From NCBI GenBank assembly GCA_017882905.1, contig JADGOO010000014.1, positions 1 through 50,730 of the forward strand: a DNA stretch of 50,730 nt, given 5' to 3'. This document shows, piece by piece, positions 26,001 through 32,696 of this stretch. The stretch is from Acidimicrobiia bacterium. Lineage in GTDB: Bacteria; Actinomycetota; Acidimicrobiia; IMCC26256; PALSA-610. Position numbers and translations under genes: made by a program. How positions within the stretch are numbered: the stretch's first letter is position 1; each line of letters begins with the position of its first letter. The notes below the pieces were generated by a model, which was not told the origin of the DNA, did not search any database, and worked only from the letters and a program-made list of their open reading frames with translations.

Positions 26001-26465
26001 GAACCAGTGATTCGCCGCATGGGGCGCGACGTACACGGGCGCGACGGCGGCCGCGGCGAGCTCGGCGAGCGTGAGCCGCGGCGCGCCCTTCTGACCGCGC
26101 AGCTGCGCTTCGCTGATCGCACGGGACAAGCGCGCGTAGCCCACGGGCCCTTCGGCGAGCACGAGCAGGTGCTCGCCACCCGGGTCGGCGACACCGTTGG
26201 CCGGCTTCGGCGCGTGGAGCGTGAGCTCGGCCCCGAAGACGGTGAGCAGCCCGAGCGGGCGGGCGGCCTCGGCGAAGCGCACGGAGCCGTAGAAGCCGTC
26301 GTGGTCGGTGAGGGCGAGCCCAGCCAGGCCGAGGCGAGCCGCTTCTTCGACCAGCTCCTCGGGGTGGCTGGCCCCGTCGAGGAAGCTGAAGTTCGAATGG
26401 CAGTGCAGCTCGGCGTAGGAATCGCGGTGAGCATTGAGGTAGGAATCGCTGTAGGAATCGGGCAC
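23040..26465 (-). CDS. dnaE2: error-prone DNA polymerase DnaE2 (mutasome polymerase)
   Basis: This 1141-residue C-family polymerase performs SOS translesion synthesis with ImuA' and ImuB. The N-terminal PHP domain starts AELHCHSNFSFLDGASHPEELV. The palm has GRGSSANSAVCYALG and PDIDLDIEHQRRE around residue 418 (catalytic aspartates), then SHSVSFAYLVYSSSWIKYHYPAAF. The C-terminal OB fold is HRQQPETAKGTVFINLEDETG. Length is typical of DnaE2 and shorter than DnaE1. GTG 26465 is chosen because GGAGAAGGGG precedes it; the longest frame would begin at GTG 26504, inside the LexA box. Its own promoter with LexA operator lies at 26499. imuB and imuA' are 2.6 kb away beyond three rightward genes. Confidence 0.93.
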   Translation of the reverse strand: MPDSYSDSYLNAHRDSYAELHCHSNFSFLDGASHPEELVEEAARLGLAGLALTDHDGFYGSVRFAEAARPLGLLTVFGAELTLHAPKPANGVADPGGEHLLVLAEGPVGYARLSRAISEAQLRGQKGAPRLTLAELAAAAVAPVYVAPHAANHWFVLTGCRKGTVPGALVRDGPAAARRALDELIAAFGRDRVLVELWDHGDPLDRHRNDAMARIALQADVEVIATNNVHYAVSAQRPLATALAAVRARRSLDEIDGWLPATPLAHLRGAAEQHRRFARWPGAVARTVEVARACAFDLKLAAPNLPDYPVPDGYTEMSWLRELVRRGAAVYYPPTHSHYEQAQRQMAHELAVVEELGFAGYFLLLHDIVEFCRTHDIFCQGRGSSANSAVCYALGVTKADAVALGLLFERFLSPERDGPPDIDLDIEHQRREEVIQYVYDRYGRDRAAQVANVITYRPRSALREMAKAAGVAPGQADALGKWVDRWSSSREAFDELLESQGADARAGAAAPHQRVTARHERRFVRNARGDQPMSGVDVPDLSTTRPPSIPLLALELAGQVLDYPRHLGIHSGGMVMADRPLVEFCPVEWARMEGRSVLQWDKDDCAAAGLVKFDLLGLGMLTMLHLAVDMIRDTEGIDIDLATIPQDPSVYDLLCAADTVGVFQVESRAQMATLPRLRPRCFYDLVIEVALIRPGPIQGGSVHPYLRRRNGEEPVTYPHPLLEKCLEKTLGVPLFQEQLMQMAIDVAGFTAAESDQLRQAMSSKRSQQRMARLRGRLLDGMAARGITGAVADDIAHKLEAFANFGFPESHSVSFAYLVYSSSWIKYHYPAAFAAALLNAQPMGFYSPHTIIRDARRHGVMVLGPDVMASRRDAILEPRPPDDPIGLPLPGHHGEKSVHAIRLGLRSVRGLHDAFLDHVDDERALAPFRDIEDFVRRTGATVDTLEALATAGAFEQCFGLGRRRALWAAGALRNARSEVGRDGTVRATLPGLLPGLDAPELPGMSEVEEVSSDLWSMGLSVGRHPTEFVREELGRQGVVTAAALRELPDRTVVEVAGVVTHRQQPETAKGTVFINLEDETGLINVICSKGVWKRFRTVARGASALRVRGVLERHQGVTNLVAGRITRLPSPLAAALRSRDFH
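26415..26460. repeat. three 10-base copies of GTAGGAATCG at the dnaE2 5' end
   Basis: The 10-mer GTAGGAATCG occurs at 26415-26424, 26439-26448 and 26451-26460, with spacings of 24 and 12 bases, both multiples of three. On the coding strand it gives repeated Asp-Ser-Tyr near the N-terminus of DnaE2 (DSYSDSYLNAHRDSY). It looks like a local duplication within codons 2-16 of dnaE2, before the PHP domain. Confidence 0.8.
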
Positions 26466-26498
26466 GGCCCCTTCTCCGCTCGGGCCCGTCACGCTATC

Positions 26499-26510
26499 GA
26501 ACACTTGTTC
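26499..26510. promoter_or_regulatory. LexA/SOS box before dnaE2
   Basis: GAACACTTGTTC matches the actinobacterial SOS box GAAC-N4-GTTC and is flanked by C and G to give a longer palindrome. It lies 33 bases upstream of the preferred dnaE2 start on the minus strand and 30 bases before the metallophosphoesterase start on the plus strand. LexA binding here is predicted from the motif and from the known SOS control of dnaE2. Confidence 0.9.
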
Positions 26511-26540
26511 GCTTCCACAACCCCTCTAGGGTGCAGCGGA

Positions 26541-27299
26541 GTGGTGCGGCTCTTGCTGGTGGGCGATTCGCACGCCAACACGACCTGGTGGGCCCAGGCC
26601 GTGGTCCCGACGGCGCTGCGCTGTCGGGCCGAGCGCATCATCCAGCTCGGCGACTTCGGCTACTGGCCCCGTCACACCAAGGGCCGACGCTTCCTTGCGA
26701 CCGTGGCCGCGGGAGCGGAACGGTCGAGGATCCCCGTCGACTTCATCGACGGCAACCACGAAGACCACGAGTCGCTCACCCGGCGGGCCACGGCGCCGTA
26801 CGAGGTGGCGCCGGGCGTGCGGCACCTGCCCCGTGGCTACCGGTTCGAGCTCGGTGGCGTGCGCTTCCTCGCGCTCGGTGGCGCGCACTCGGTCGACCGG
26901 CGCCTGCGCAAGGTGGGCGTGAACTGGTTCGCCGACGAGACGCTCGATCTCACCGACCTCGAGCGCGCCGAGGTGGGCGCCCCCGTCGACGTGGTGCTCG
27001 CGCACGACACATTCACCGGCTACGACCTGCCGGCATCGCTGGCCGTCGCCGACATCCCCGAGTGGCTGGCACGCGAGTTCGCATCGAGCCGCGCGCATCG
27101 CGATCTCGTGCGCACCGTGATCGACTCCGTCGGCCCGACGCTCGTGGTGCACGGTCACTACCATGCGCGCTACGGCGGCCAGATCGACATCGACGACCGC
27201 ACAGTGCGCGTCGAAGGACTCGACCGCGATGGCACCGAGGGCGCGTTCCTCACGCTCGATGCCGTCGACGGAACCTACGAGCTCTACAGCTGCCCATGA
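26541..27299 (+). CDS. metallophosphoesterase
   Basis: This 252-residue calcineurin-like phosphoesterase carries the five canonical motifs in order: GDSHANT (normally D-x-H), QLGDFGYWP (GDxx-type), DGNHEDHES (GNHE/D), LAHDTF (H), and VVHGHYHARYG (GHxH). These bind a dinuclear metal centre and hydrolyse phosphoesters; the substrate is unknown and could be nucleotide or nucleic acid. GTG 26541 or GTG 26544 starts VVRLLLVGDSH; the open frame upstream is antisense to dnaE2. It ends in ATGA, overlapping the methyltransferase start by four bases, so the two are probably translated together. Its promoter region is shared with dnaE2 and contains the SOS box. Confidence 0.88.
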   Translation: MVRLLLVGDSHANTTWWAQAVVPTALRCRAERIIQLGDFGYWPRHTKGRRFLATVAAGAERSRIPVDFIDGNHEDHESLTRRATAPYEVAPGVRHLPRGYRFELGGVRFLALGGAHSVDRRLRKVGVNWFADETLDLTDLERAEVGAPVDVVLAHDTFTGYDLPASLAVADIPEWLAREFASSRAHRDLVRTVIDSVGPTLVVHGHYHARYGGQIDIDDRTVRVEGLDRDGTEGAFLTLDAVDGTYELYSCP

Positions 27300-28075
27300 A
27301 CGACAAGCCCTTCTACGGTGCCGAACAGGCCGCCATCCACGACGAGCGCTTCGGCGATCTCGCGGCGGAGGCCGCGTCGCGATTGATCGACGAGCTGCAC
27401 CACGCGGGGCTCACCGGCGGAACGGTCGTCGATCTCGGTAGCGGTTCGGGCATCCTCGCCGCTCGAATGGGCGACGCGGGCTACGACGTGGTCGGTGTCG
27501 ACATGTCGCCGTCCATGATCGAGCTCGCACGGGCCGCCGCGCCGCGCGCCACGTTCGTGCTCGGCTCGCTGCTCGACGTGGCGATCCCGCCGGCGGTTGC
27601 TGTCACCGCAGTGGGTGAACCGCTCAACTACGCGATGGCGGGCCCGGCCGCGCTCGACCAGCTCGCATCGTTCGCGCAGCGGGTGCACGACGCGCTCGCT
27701 CCCGGCGGCATCTTCCTCTTCGATGTGACCACCGCCGGGCGCTACGGACCGACGACGGTGGAGCGATTCCACGATGCCGGCACGTGGTCGCTCGGCATGC
27801 ACGGTCGCGAAGACGGCGACGCGCTGGTGCGGGAGATCGCGGTCTTCTACCGCGAGCCCGACGGCCGCTACCGGCGCGTCGACGAGCGCCACGTGCTGCG
27901 CCTCGCCGACCCGGAGCGCGTGCGCGCCACGCTCGAAGCAGCCGGCTTCACCGTTGCAACGTTCCCCACCTACAACCTGGAAGCGTCGCGCTCCACGCCG
28001 TTGGCCGGGTTCGTGGTGTTCCTCGCCCGTCGTGCGCGTGGCGCGCCCGTCGTGCGCGTTGACACCGGCCGGTAG
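27296..28075 (+). CDS. SAM-dependent class I methyltransferase
   Basis: This 259-residue methyltransferase has the SAM-binding motif I at VVDLGSGSGILAARM (about residues 43-57), motif II acidic loop VVGVDMSPSMIELAR, and the late LAPGGIFLFDVTTAG motif. Target specificity is unknown. It starts at ATG 27296 in the ATGA overlap with the phosphoesterase gene. The C-terminus after FVVFLARRAR is unusual: a 20-base tandem duplication (28024-28063) shifts the reading frame and adds GAPVVRVDTGR, while a single copy would end at LARRAR followed by TGA. The LLM oxidoreductase gene starts 9 bases later. Confidence 0.85.
   Translation: MNDKPFYGAEQAAIHDERFGDLAAEAASRLIDELHHAGLTGGTVVDLGSGSGILAARMGDAGYDVVGVDMSPSMIELARAAAPRATFVLGSLLDVAIPPAVAVTAVGEPLNYAMAGPAALDQLASFAQRVHDALAPGGIFLFDVTTAGRYGPTTVERFHDAGTWSLGMHGREDGDALVREIAVFYREPDGRYRRVDERHVLRLADPERVRATLEAAGFTVATFPTYNLEASRSTPLAGFVVFLARRARGAPVVRVDTGR
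28024..28063. repeat. 20-base tandem duplication at methyltransferase 3' end
   Basis: The 16-mer CGCCCGTCGTGCGCGT occurs at 28024-28039 and again at 28044-28059, a period of 20 bases. Because 20 is not a multiple of three, the second copy is read in another frame. Removing one unit would place a TGA directly after the ARRAR codons. Confidence 0.9.
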
Positions 28076-28084
28076 CGTCGAATC

Positions 28085-29020
28085 GTGACGACCTTCGGTT
28101 TCCAGCTCCCCAACTTCGCCTACGGCACGCCCGACGCGCAGACGTTCGAAGGCGCGCTCGGTCGCGTGCGTGCCGCGGAGGCGAGCGGCTTCGAGTCGGT
28201 GTGGGTGATGGACCACTTCTATCAACTGCCCGCGCTCGGCGGCGCGGCGCAACCGATGCTCGAGGCGTACACGTTGCTCGGCGCGCTCGCCGCGTCCACG
28301 TCGCGCGTCTCGCTCGGCACGCTCGTCACCGGCGTCACGTATCGCAACCCGGCGATGCTCGCCAAGCAGGTGACCTCGCTCGACATCATCAGCGGTGGGC
28401 GCGCCGTGCTCGGCATCGGCGCGGCTTGGCACGACGAGGAGCACCTCGCGCTCGGCTTCAACTTCCCGGCGGCACGGGAACGACTCGACCGTCTCGAAGA
28501 GGCGCTGCAGATCTGTCGGGCAATGTTCACCGAGGAGGCGCCGAGCTTCGCGGGCCGCTACTACCGCATCGACGAGGCCCGCAACGTGCCGCGTCCGCTG
28601 CGGGGCAACATCCCGATCATGGTCGGCGGTTCGGGCGAGAAGCGCACGCTGAAGCTCGTGGCGCGCTACGCCGACATGTGCAACATCACCGGCTCCCCTG
28701 CCACCGTGCGGCGCCTCAACGGCGTGATCGACGCGCATTGCGCAAGCGTCGGCCGCGACCCGCGCGCCATCAAGCGCACGCGACTCAGCTCGTTGTTCGT
28801 GTGTGACAGCGACGCGCAAGCCAACGAGATGCGGGAGTTCACCCGTTCGATCGCGGGCGACGAAGCCGACGAGCGCTTCGACGTGGGCACCGCGTCGCAG
28901 CTCGCCGATCGCGTGAGCGCGCTCACGGCGGCGGGCATCGACACGCTGATCTTCAACCTGCCGCTCGGTGACGCCGCAGCAGTCGGCCGTGCCGGCGAGC
29001 TCCTCACCTCCCTCGCCTGA
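28085..29020 (+). CDS. LLM-class F420-dependent oxidoreductase
   Basis: This 311-residue luciferase-like monooxygenase-fold protein likely uses reduced F420 or FMN. Seen in order are FGFQLPNFAYG at the N-terminus, ESVWVMDHFYQLPALGG (the barrel strand with the MDH motif), VSLGTLVTGVTYRNPAMLAKQVTSLD, RAVLGIGAAWHDEEH and a PIMVGGSGEKRTLKL late strand. These match the subgroup TIGR03560 from memory. The GTG start at 28085 follows the methyltransferase after 9 bases. It faces imuB tail to tail with 23 bases between stops. The substrate is unknown. Confidence 0.9.
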   Translation: MTTFGFQLPNFAYGTPDAQTFEGALGRVRAAEASGFESVWVMDHFYQLPALGGAAQPMLEAYTLLGALAASTSRVSLGTLVTGVTYRNPAMLAKQVTSLDIISGGRAVLGIGAAWHDEEHLALGFNFPAARERLDRLEEALQICRAMFTEEAPSFAGRYYRIDEARNVPRPLRGNIPIMVGGSGEKRTLKLVARYADMCNITGSPATVRRLNGVIDAHCASVGRDPRAIKRTRLSSLFVCDSDAQANEMREFTRSIAGDEADERFDVGTASQLADRVSALTAAGIDTLIFNLPLGDAAAVGRAGELLTSLA

Positions 29021-29043
29021 CCACGACGACGACTCCTTCGGGG

Positions 29044-30684
29044 TCAGTCGTAGATCGCTTCGAGTGACGCCTGGGCGCCTTCGACAAGCACGAGGCACGC
29101 CACGTCACCCGCGACGGTGCTCGCCACCAGCTGCCAACGTGCGCCCCGACGGCGCGCCGACGCATCCCACCAGCGCACGTCGCCGGGCCACGGACCCACC
29201 CACGCCCGCACCGGTCCGCCTCCCCCCGCCAGCGCATCGCACCCCACCCGCGCCGGGACCGCGCTCGCCTCGCCCCTGCCCCCGACCCGCACCGGCAGGC
29301 CGGCCGCGTCGAGCAGCTCGGCCGGCCGCGGCGGATCGAACACCCGCGCCGGCGCCGGCGCCGGGACCGCTCCCGGCCACGTCGCCACCTCCGCGCCGAC
29401 CCGCAACGGGCGCAACGGCTCACGGGGCTCCCCCCACGGCACGAAGCGGATCCGCTCCGCGGGTGTACGGCCTCCCTGTTCCACCAACGTGCCCACTGAG
29501 TCGAAGCCGAGCAGTCCCTGCACGCGGCTCAACGCGCGATCGGCGCGGGCCGCGGCCGCCGCATCGCCGCCGAAGAACGCGAGCTGGCGCGCCGGGATCG
29601 GCACGACCTCATCGGGCACGAGCCGCAACAGTGTGAGCGCGCCGGTCGTGGAGTCGAGACCACCGTCGGCGAACGCGTCGGCGTCTTGCTGCGCGCGTAC
29701 GTTGCCGTCGGGGATCACGACGGCTTGTGCCGCGAGCCAGCCGTCGAGCTGCCAACGCACCCGTTCTGCGAGCACACCCGGCCGGAAGCCATCTTCGTGG
29801 CCCCAGGTGCGCGAGAGCGTCTCGCCGTGTTCGGTCTGGGCTTCCACGACCACACGCGTGCAGGCCAAGCCGCGGCCCGCCAGCTCGCCCACGAGACGAT
29901 CGGCCAGGGCCTTGCCTGCGAACGCGGCCGCGTCGACGCTCGTCACCGGTGGATCGAGCTCCATCGTGACCACGAGGTCGGGTGGCGGATCACCGAGCGC
30001 CATCGCGCTCACATCGTCGCCCCGCGCCCACGCGTGGCGACGCGCACCGTCGACACCGAAGCGTTCCAGCACGGCATGTTCGGGCAGCGCCGCGAACGCG
30101 CCCAACGTGGTCAACCCGAGCCGCTCCAACAAGCCGACGAGCGCCGCTTCGCCCAACCGCGCCACGGGGAACGGGGCGAGGAACTCGGCGGCACCGCCGG
30201 GGGCGACCACCGTGTCGGTGCGCGCCGCCAGCCGGGCCGTGAACCGTCCATCGGCGATCCCCACCGACACCGGAGCCTCGGCACCGAGCACGCCGCGCAC
30301 CGTGGCGCGCACCGCGCGCGCGAGCGCATCGTCGCCACCGAAGTAGCGCGACGGGCCGTGCGTGGGAAAGGCCAGGCTGCCCGGCGTCTCGAGCTCGAGG
30401 CGGGCGGTGACCGACTCGAGTGCCCGTGCCACCGGTTCGAACGCCCGCGCGTCGGCCAACGGGTCGGCTTCGAACGCGATCGCCTCTCCGCAGTGCGCCT
30501 GCGCCTCGCGCCAGCGCATGCCGATCTCCACGCCGGCTGCACACGCTTCCTCCGACGCGTCGTGCACGAGATCCCGTGCACCCACACGTGCGTGGATCAC
30601 GATCGGCGCGCCACGCAGCTCCGGCGACCGCCGCCGCGCCGCGATGATCGCCCAGTGCGGACACCGCACGAAGCACGTACGCAT
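29044..30684 (-). CDS. imuB: ImuB, catalytically dead Y-family polymerase of the mutasome
   Basis: This 546-residue Y-family polymerase-like adapter links ImuA' and DnaE2 to the beta clamp. The N-terminus MRTCFVRCPHWAIIAARR is typical of ImuB; the DxDxFFAS acidic signature of active Y-polymerases is absent, as known for ImuB. A helix-hairpin-helix area (EAALVGLLERLGLTTLGAFAALPEHAVLERFG) and a little-finger-like region follow. RQLAFFGGD resembles the clamp-binding QLxLF(W) motif. The frame is open to 30912, but ATG 30684 fits the family start. The 142 bases to imuA' contain no other gene. It likely shares the imuA' promoter. Confidence 0.9.
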   Translation of the reverse strand: MRTCFVRCPHWAIIAARRRSPELRGAPIVIHARVGARDLVHDASEEACAAGVEIGMRWREAQAHCGEAIAFEADPLADARAFEPVARALESVTARLELETPGSLAFPTHGPSRYFGGDDALARAVRATVRGVLGAEAPVSVGIADGRFTARLAARTDTVVAPGGAAEFLAPFPVARLGEAALVGLLERLGLTTLGAFAALPEHAVLERFGVDGARRHAWARGDDVSAMALGDPPPDLVVTMELDPPVTSVDAAAFAGKALADRLVGELAGRGLACTRVVVEAQTEHGETLSRTWGHEDGFRPGVLAERVRWQLDGWLAAQAVVIPDGNVRAQQDADAFADGGLDSTTGALTLLRLVPDEVVPIPARQLAFFGGDAAAAARADRALSRVQGLLGFDSVGTLVEQGGRTPAERIRFVPWGEPREPLRPLRVGAEVATWPGAVPAPAPARVFDPPRPAELLDAAGLPVRVGGRGEASAVPARVGCDALAGGGGPVRAWVGPWPGDVRWWDASARRRGARWQLVASTVAGDVACLVLVEGAQASLEAIYD

Positions 30685-30826
30685 GCTCGCACTCACCACC
30701 CCGCTCGCCTTCGGCTCGCGCCCGGCGGGCAGTTGTCCGCCCGTGCCGCGAGCATGTCGGCAACTGTTCGCCACCCGCGACGCGTTCGGCAGCTTCGCTG
30801 CGTCCGGGCGCCACGGGTTTTCTCCA

Positions 30827-31510
30827 TCACGCGACGATGCGGGCATCGCGCGGCGGGGCGCCCTTGCCGGCCACGTGCGCGTGCACGACCCGCTCCGCGA
30901 GCAGCCCGGCACCCGGTTCCAGCCCTCGCCACTCGACGCCGTCGATCACGATGCGGCGGGTTGCGTCGGCAGGCCAGGCACCGGTGAGCGCACGCGGTAC
31001 CGACTCGAGCGCGACGATGACAGCTTGGCGCTCACGGGCACGGGCCTGCAGCCGGCGCGCGTCGCCGAGCGCCAACCGGGGCGGGATCGCGGCGACCACC
31101 ACGAGCATCCCGTCGAGCAGTGCGCCCACCACCGTGGCCCACCGCTCCCGCGACACTGCCCGCACCACCGCGCAGCGCGCCGGTTCGACCCCACTCTCGA
31201 TGGCGGCGATCCCACCGAGCAAGGAGCTCGCACCGTTGCGGCCCTCGGGTTCCACGAACGCCGCCCATTCACCAGCCGCGGTGGCTGCCGCCGCGAGCGC
31301 GACCGCGGCGCTCGTGGCCCCCGCACCGGCCGGCCCCGTGACGGTGACCACGCTGCCGCGCGGGATGGCCCCGCCGAGCAGATCCCCGAACCGGCCCGGC
31401 ACCGCCAGCACCCGGTCACGAGCCAGGCTCACCGGCGCGGCGCGCCGATCGACCTGGGCCACCTGAGCGAGCTGGATGAGCCGAGCACGGTCGGCTGCGG
31501 CGAGAGCCAT
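30827..31510 (-). CDS. imuA': ImuA' RecA-like mutasome accessory protein
   Basis: This 227-residue RecA/SulA-like ATPase-fold protein of the ImuA' group works with ImuB and DnaE2 in SOS mutagenesis. The P-loop region reads VTGPAGAGATSAAVAL: the glycine-rich loop is present, but the Walker A lysine is replaced by alanine (GAGAT in place of GxGKT), so ATP binding may be weak. ARDRVLAVPGRFGDLLGGAIPRGSVVTVTG is the usual segment before the loop. ATG 31510 starts MALAAADRARLIQL; it is preceded by AAGGTACAGGG and by the SOS box at 31525. Identification rests on fold pattern plus its position next to imuB. Confidence 0.85.
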   Translation of the reverse strand: MALAAADRARLIQLAQVAQVDRRAAPVSLARDRVLAVPGRFGDLLGGAIPRGSVVTVTGPAGAGATSAAVALAAAATAAGEWAAFVEPEGRNGASSLLGGIAAIESGVEPARCAVVRAVSRERWATVVGALLDGMLVVVAAIPPRLALGDARRLQARARERQAVIVALESVPRALTGAWPADATRRIVIDGVEWRGLEPGAGLLAERVVHAHVAGKGAPPRDARIVA

Positions 31511-31524
31511 CCCTGTACCTTACC

Positions 31525-31536
31525 GAACAGGTGTTC
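31525..31536. promoter_or_regulatory. LexA/SOS box before imuA'-imuB
   Basis: GAACAGGTGTTC fits GAAC-N4-GTTC and is extended to CGAAC/GTTCG. It lies 14 bases upstream of the imuA' ATG on the minus strand, overlapping the region where the promoter and leader must be. LexA repression of imuA'-imuB is known in mycobacteria and other actinobacteria. Confidence 0.92.
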
Positions 31537-31573
31537 GCATCTCCAAGAGCGCCTCAGTGCATCCGTGAGGAGA

Positions 31574-32308
31574 TCATTGCAACGATCCGCTCTCGGAGAA
31601 CTCGGGACTGCCGTCGCTGGTGACCTGCGCGGTGATCACCACACTGCCCCGCCGCCCAACCAGGACGATCCTGTGCGGCGCCGCCGCGGGCGCGTATTGG
31701 ACCAGCAACCCGTTGCGCGTGATGGCCACCGGCTTGCCGTCGACGGTCGCGCGAAGCGCGGCGTCGGGTACGAACAGACCCAGCGCGCCGCGTGTCTGCG
31801 TGCCGGTGCCCAAGAACACGCCGTTCGTAGCGAACCGTGATGCAGGAGTAGAGCCGCCGCTCGCGAACGAGTCCTCGGGGTTCTGTCCGAGCACAAGGCC
31901 GATGCCGTAGTTGCCGGGCACGTCGCGGTATCCGTACACGCGGCCGTCGCCGTTGGCGGCAAGCAACCGTACGGTCGACCGAACGGCACCCACGTACAAG
32001 CGTGGCGGGACTCGGAACAGCAACAGGTCGTCGGGTGTCTGCGGTGTCTCGAGCACGGCGGCGCCACCGCGCTCCGGACGATCCGTCGCCACCACTCGTA
32101 CAGGATTCGCCGTGGTCGCGTGAACGGCGGCGATCGTTCCGCCGGTCGCGGCGACGGCGACCAGCATCGCACCGACGGCGCGCCGTCGGACTCGCGTTCG
32201 GACACGACGCGCGGCACCGTCGAACGCGCTCCCGAGCTGATCTTCCGGCACGGCGATCGGGATGCTCAGGAGCGTTCGGAGTGCGACGACGTCGTTGGGG
32301 TCGTTCAT
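31574..32308 (-). CDS. single-pass membrane protein, putative anti-sigma factor
   Basis: This 244-residue protein is encoded directly after the broken ECF sigma gene and starts in the ATGA overlap with that gene's stop. It has a 40-residue cytoplasmic N-terminus (MNDPNDVVALRTLLSIP), an Arg-rich stretch RVRTRVRRR, one transmembrane helix at about 45-63 (AMLVAVAATGGTIAAVHA), and a 180-residue extracellular part rich in beta strands. This order is typical of proteins paired with SigE-like ECF factors in actinobacteria. No zinc anti-sigma HxxxCxxC motif is seen, so the anti-sigma role is inferred only from position. With its sigma partner destroyed, it may be on the way to loss. Confidence 0.75.
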   Translation of the reverse strand: MNDPNDVVALRTLLSIPIAVPEDQLGSAFDGAARRVRTRVRRRAVGAMLVAVAATGGTIAAVHATTANPVRVVATDRPERGGAAVLETPQTPDDLLLFRVPPRLYVGAVRSTVRLLAANGDGRVYGYRDVPGNYGIGLVLGQNPEDSFASGGSTPASRFATNGVFLGTGTQTRGALGLFVPDAALRATVDGKPVAITRNGLLVQYAPAAAPHRIVLVGRRGSVVITAQVTSDGSPEFSESGSLQ

Positions 32309-32572
32309 GGGTGGGCTCTCTCACCAACGGTGACCGAGCTCGCCGCAGCGCGGAGTCGGGCGAGGGCACGGGCGGTCTGACTCTTGACGGTGCCGACCGA
32401 GCAGCCGAGCTCCGCGCTCGACGATGCGCTCCCAGCGCGGCCAGATCTTGGCCAAGGCGGTCTGCACCAGATCCCGGGCATCCGGCCAGCTGCCTGCGAG
32501 CATCCACGCCTGACCGAGGAGCTGACGCTCATGATCGGCGACGTAGCTCCGAAAGCCCGCCGGCTCACGCAT
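32305..32572 (-). pseudogene. ECF sigma factor (SigE-like) broken by internal deletion and frameshift
   Basis: Two frames hold the two ends of one ECF sigma factor. The first (from ATG 32572) reads FRSYVADHERQLLGQAWML, then DARDLVQTALAKIWPRWERI, which is the start of sigma region 2. The second frame reads AELGCSVGTVKSQTARALARL, the DNA-binding helix of region 4, and runs to the stop at 32305. The frames meet near the bases GTCGAGCGCGG around 32415-32425. In intact SigE-like factors (about 160-170 residues) some 80-90 residues lie between these blocks. Those residues, including the rest of region 2 and the linker, are missing, and the frame is lost. The downstream membrane gene is still intact and overlaps the stop by ATGA. 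Confidence 0.88.
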
Positions 32573-32696
32573 CGCCCACGCCCAGCACGGGCGAGACCAG
32601 CTCCTCCACGGGCTTATACACGCACACCCACACCAAGAAGGTTGTCACGCGCGCCATTATCGATCGACGAGGAGACCGCGACAGGACCGCACGCGT

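Noticed and set aside
30685-30826. Possible small gene or LexA site between imuA' and imuB
   Set aside because: GAACAGTTGCC matches only half of the operator, and no reading frame with normal bias is present. The gap is left as an intergenic region.
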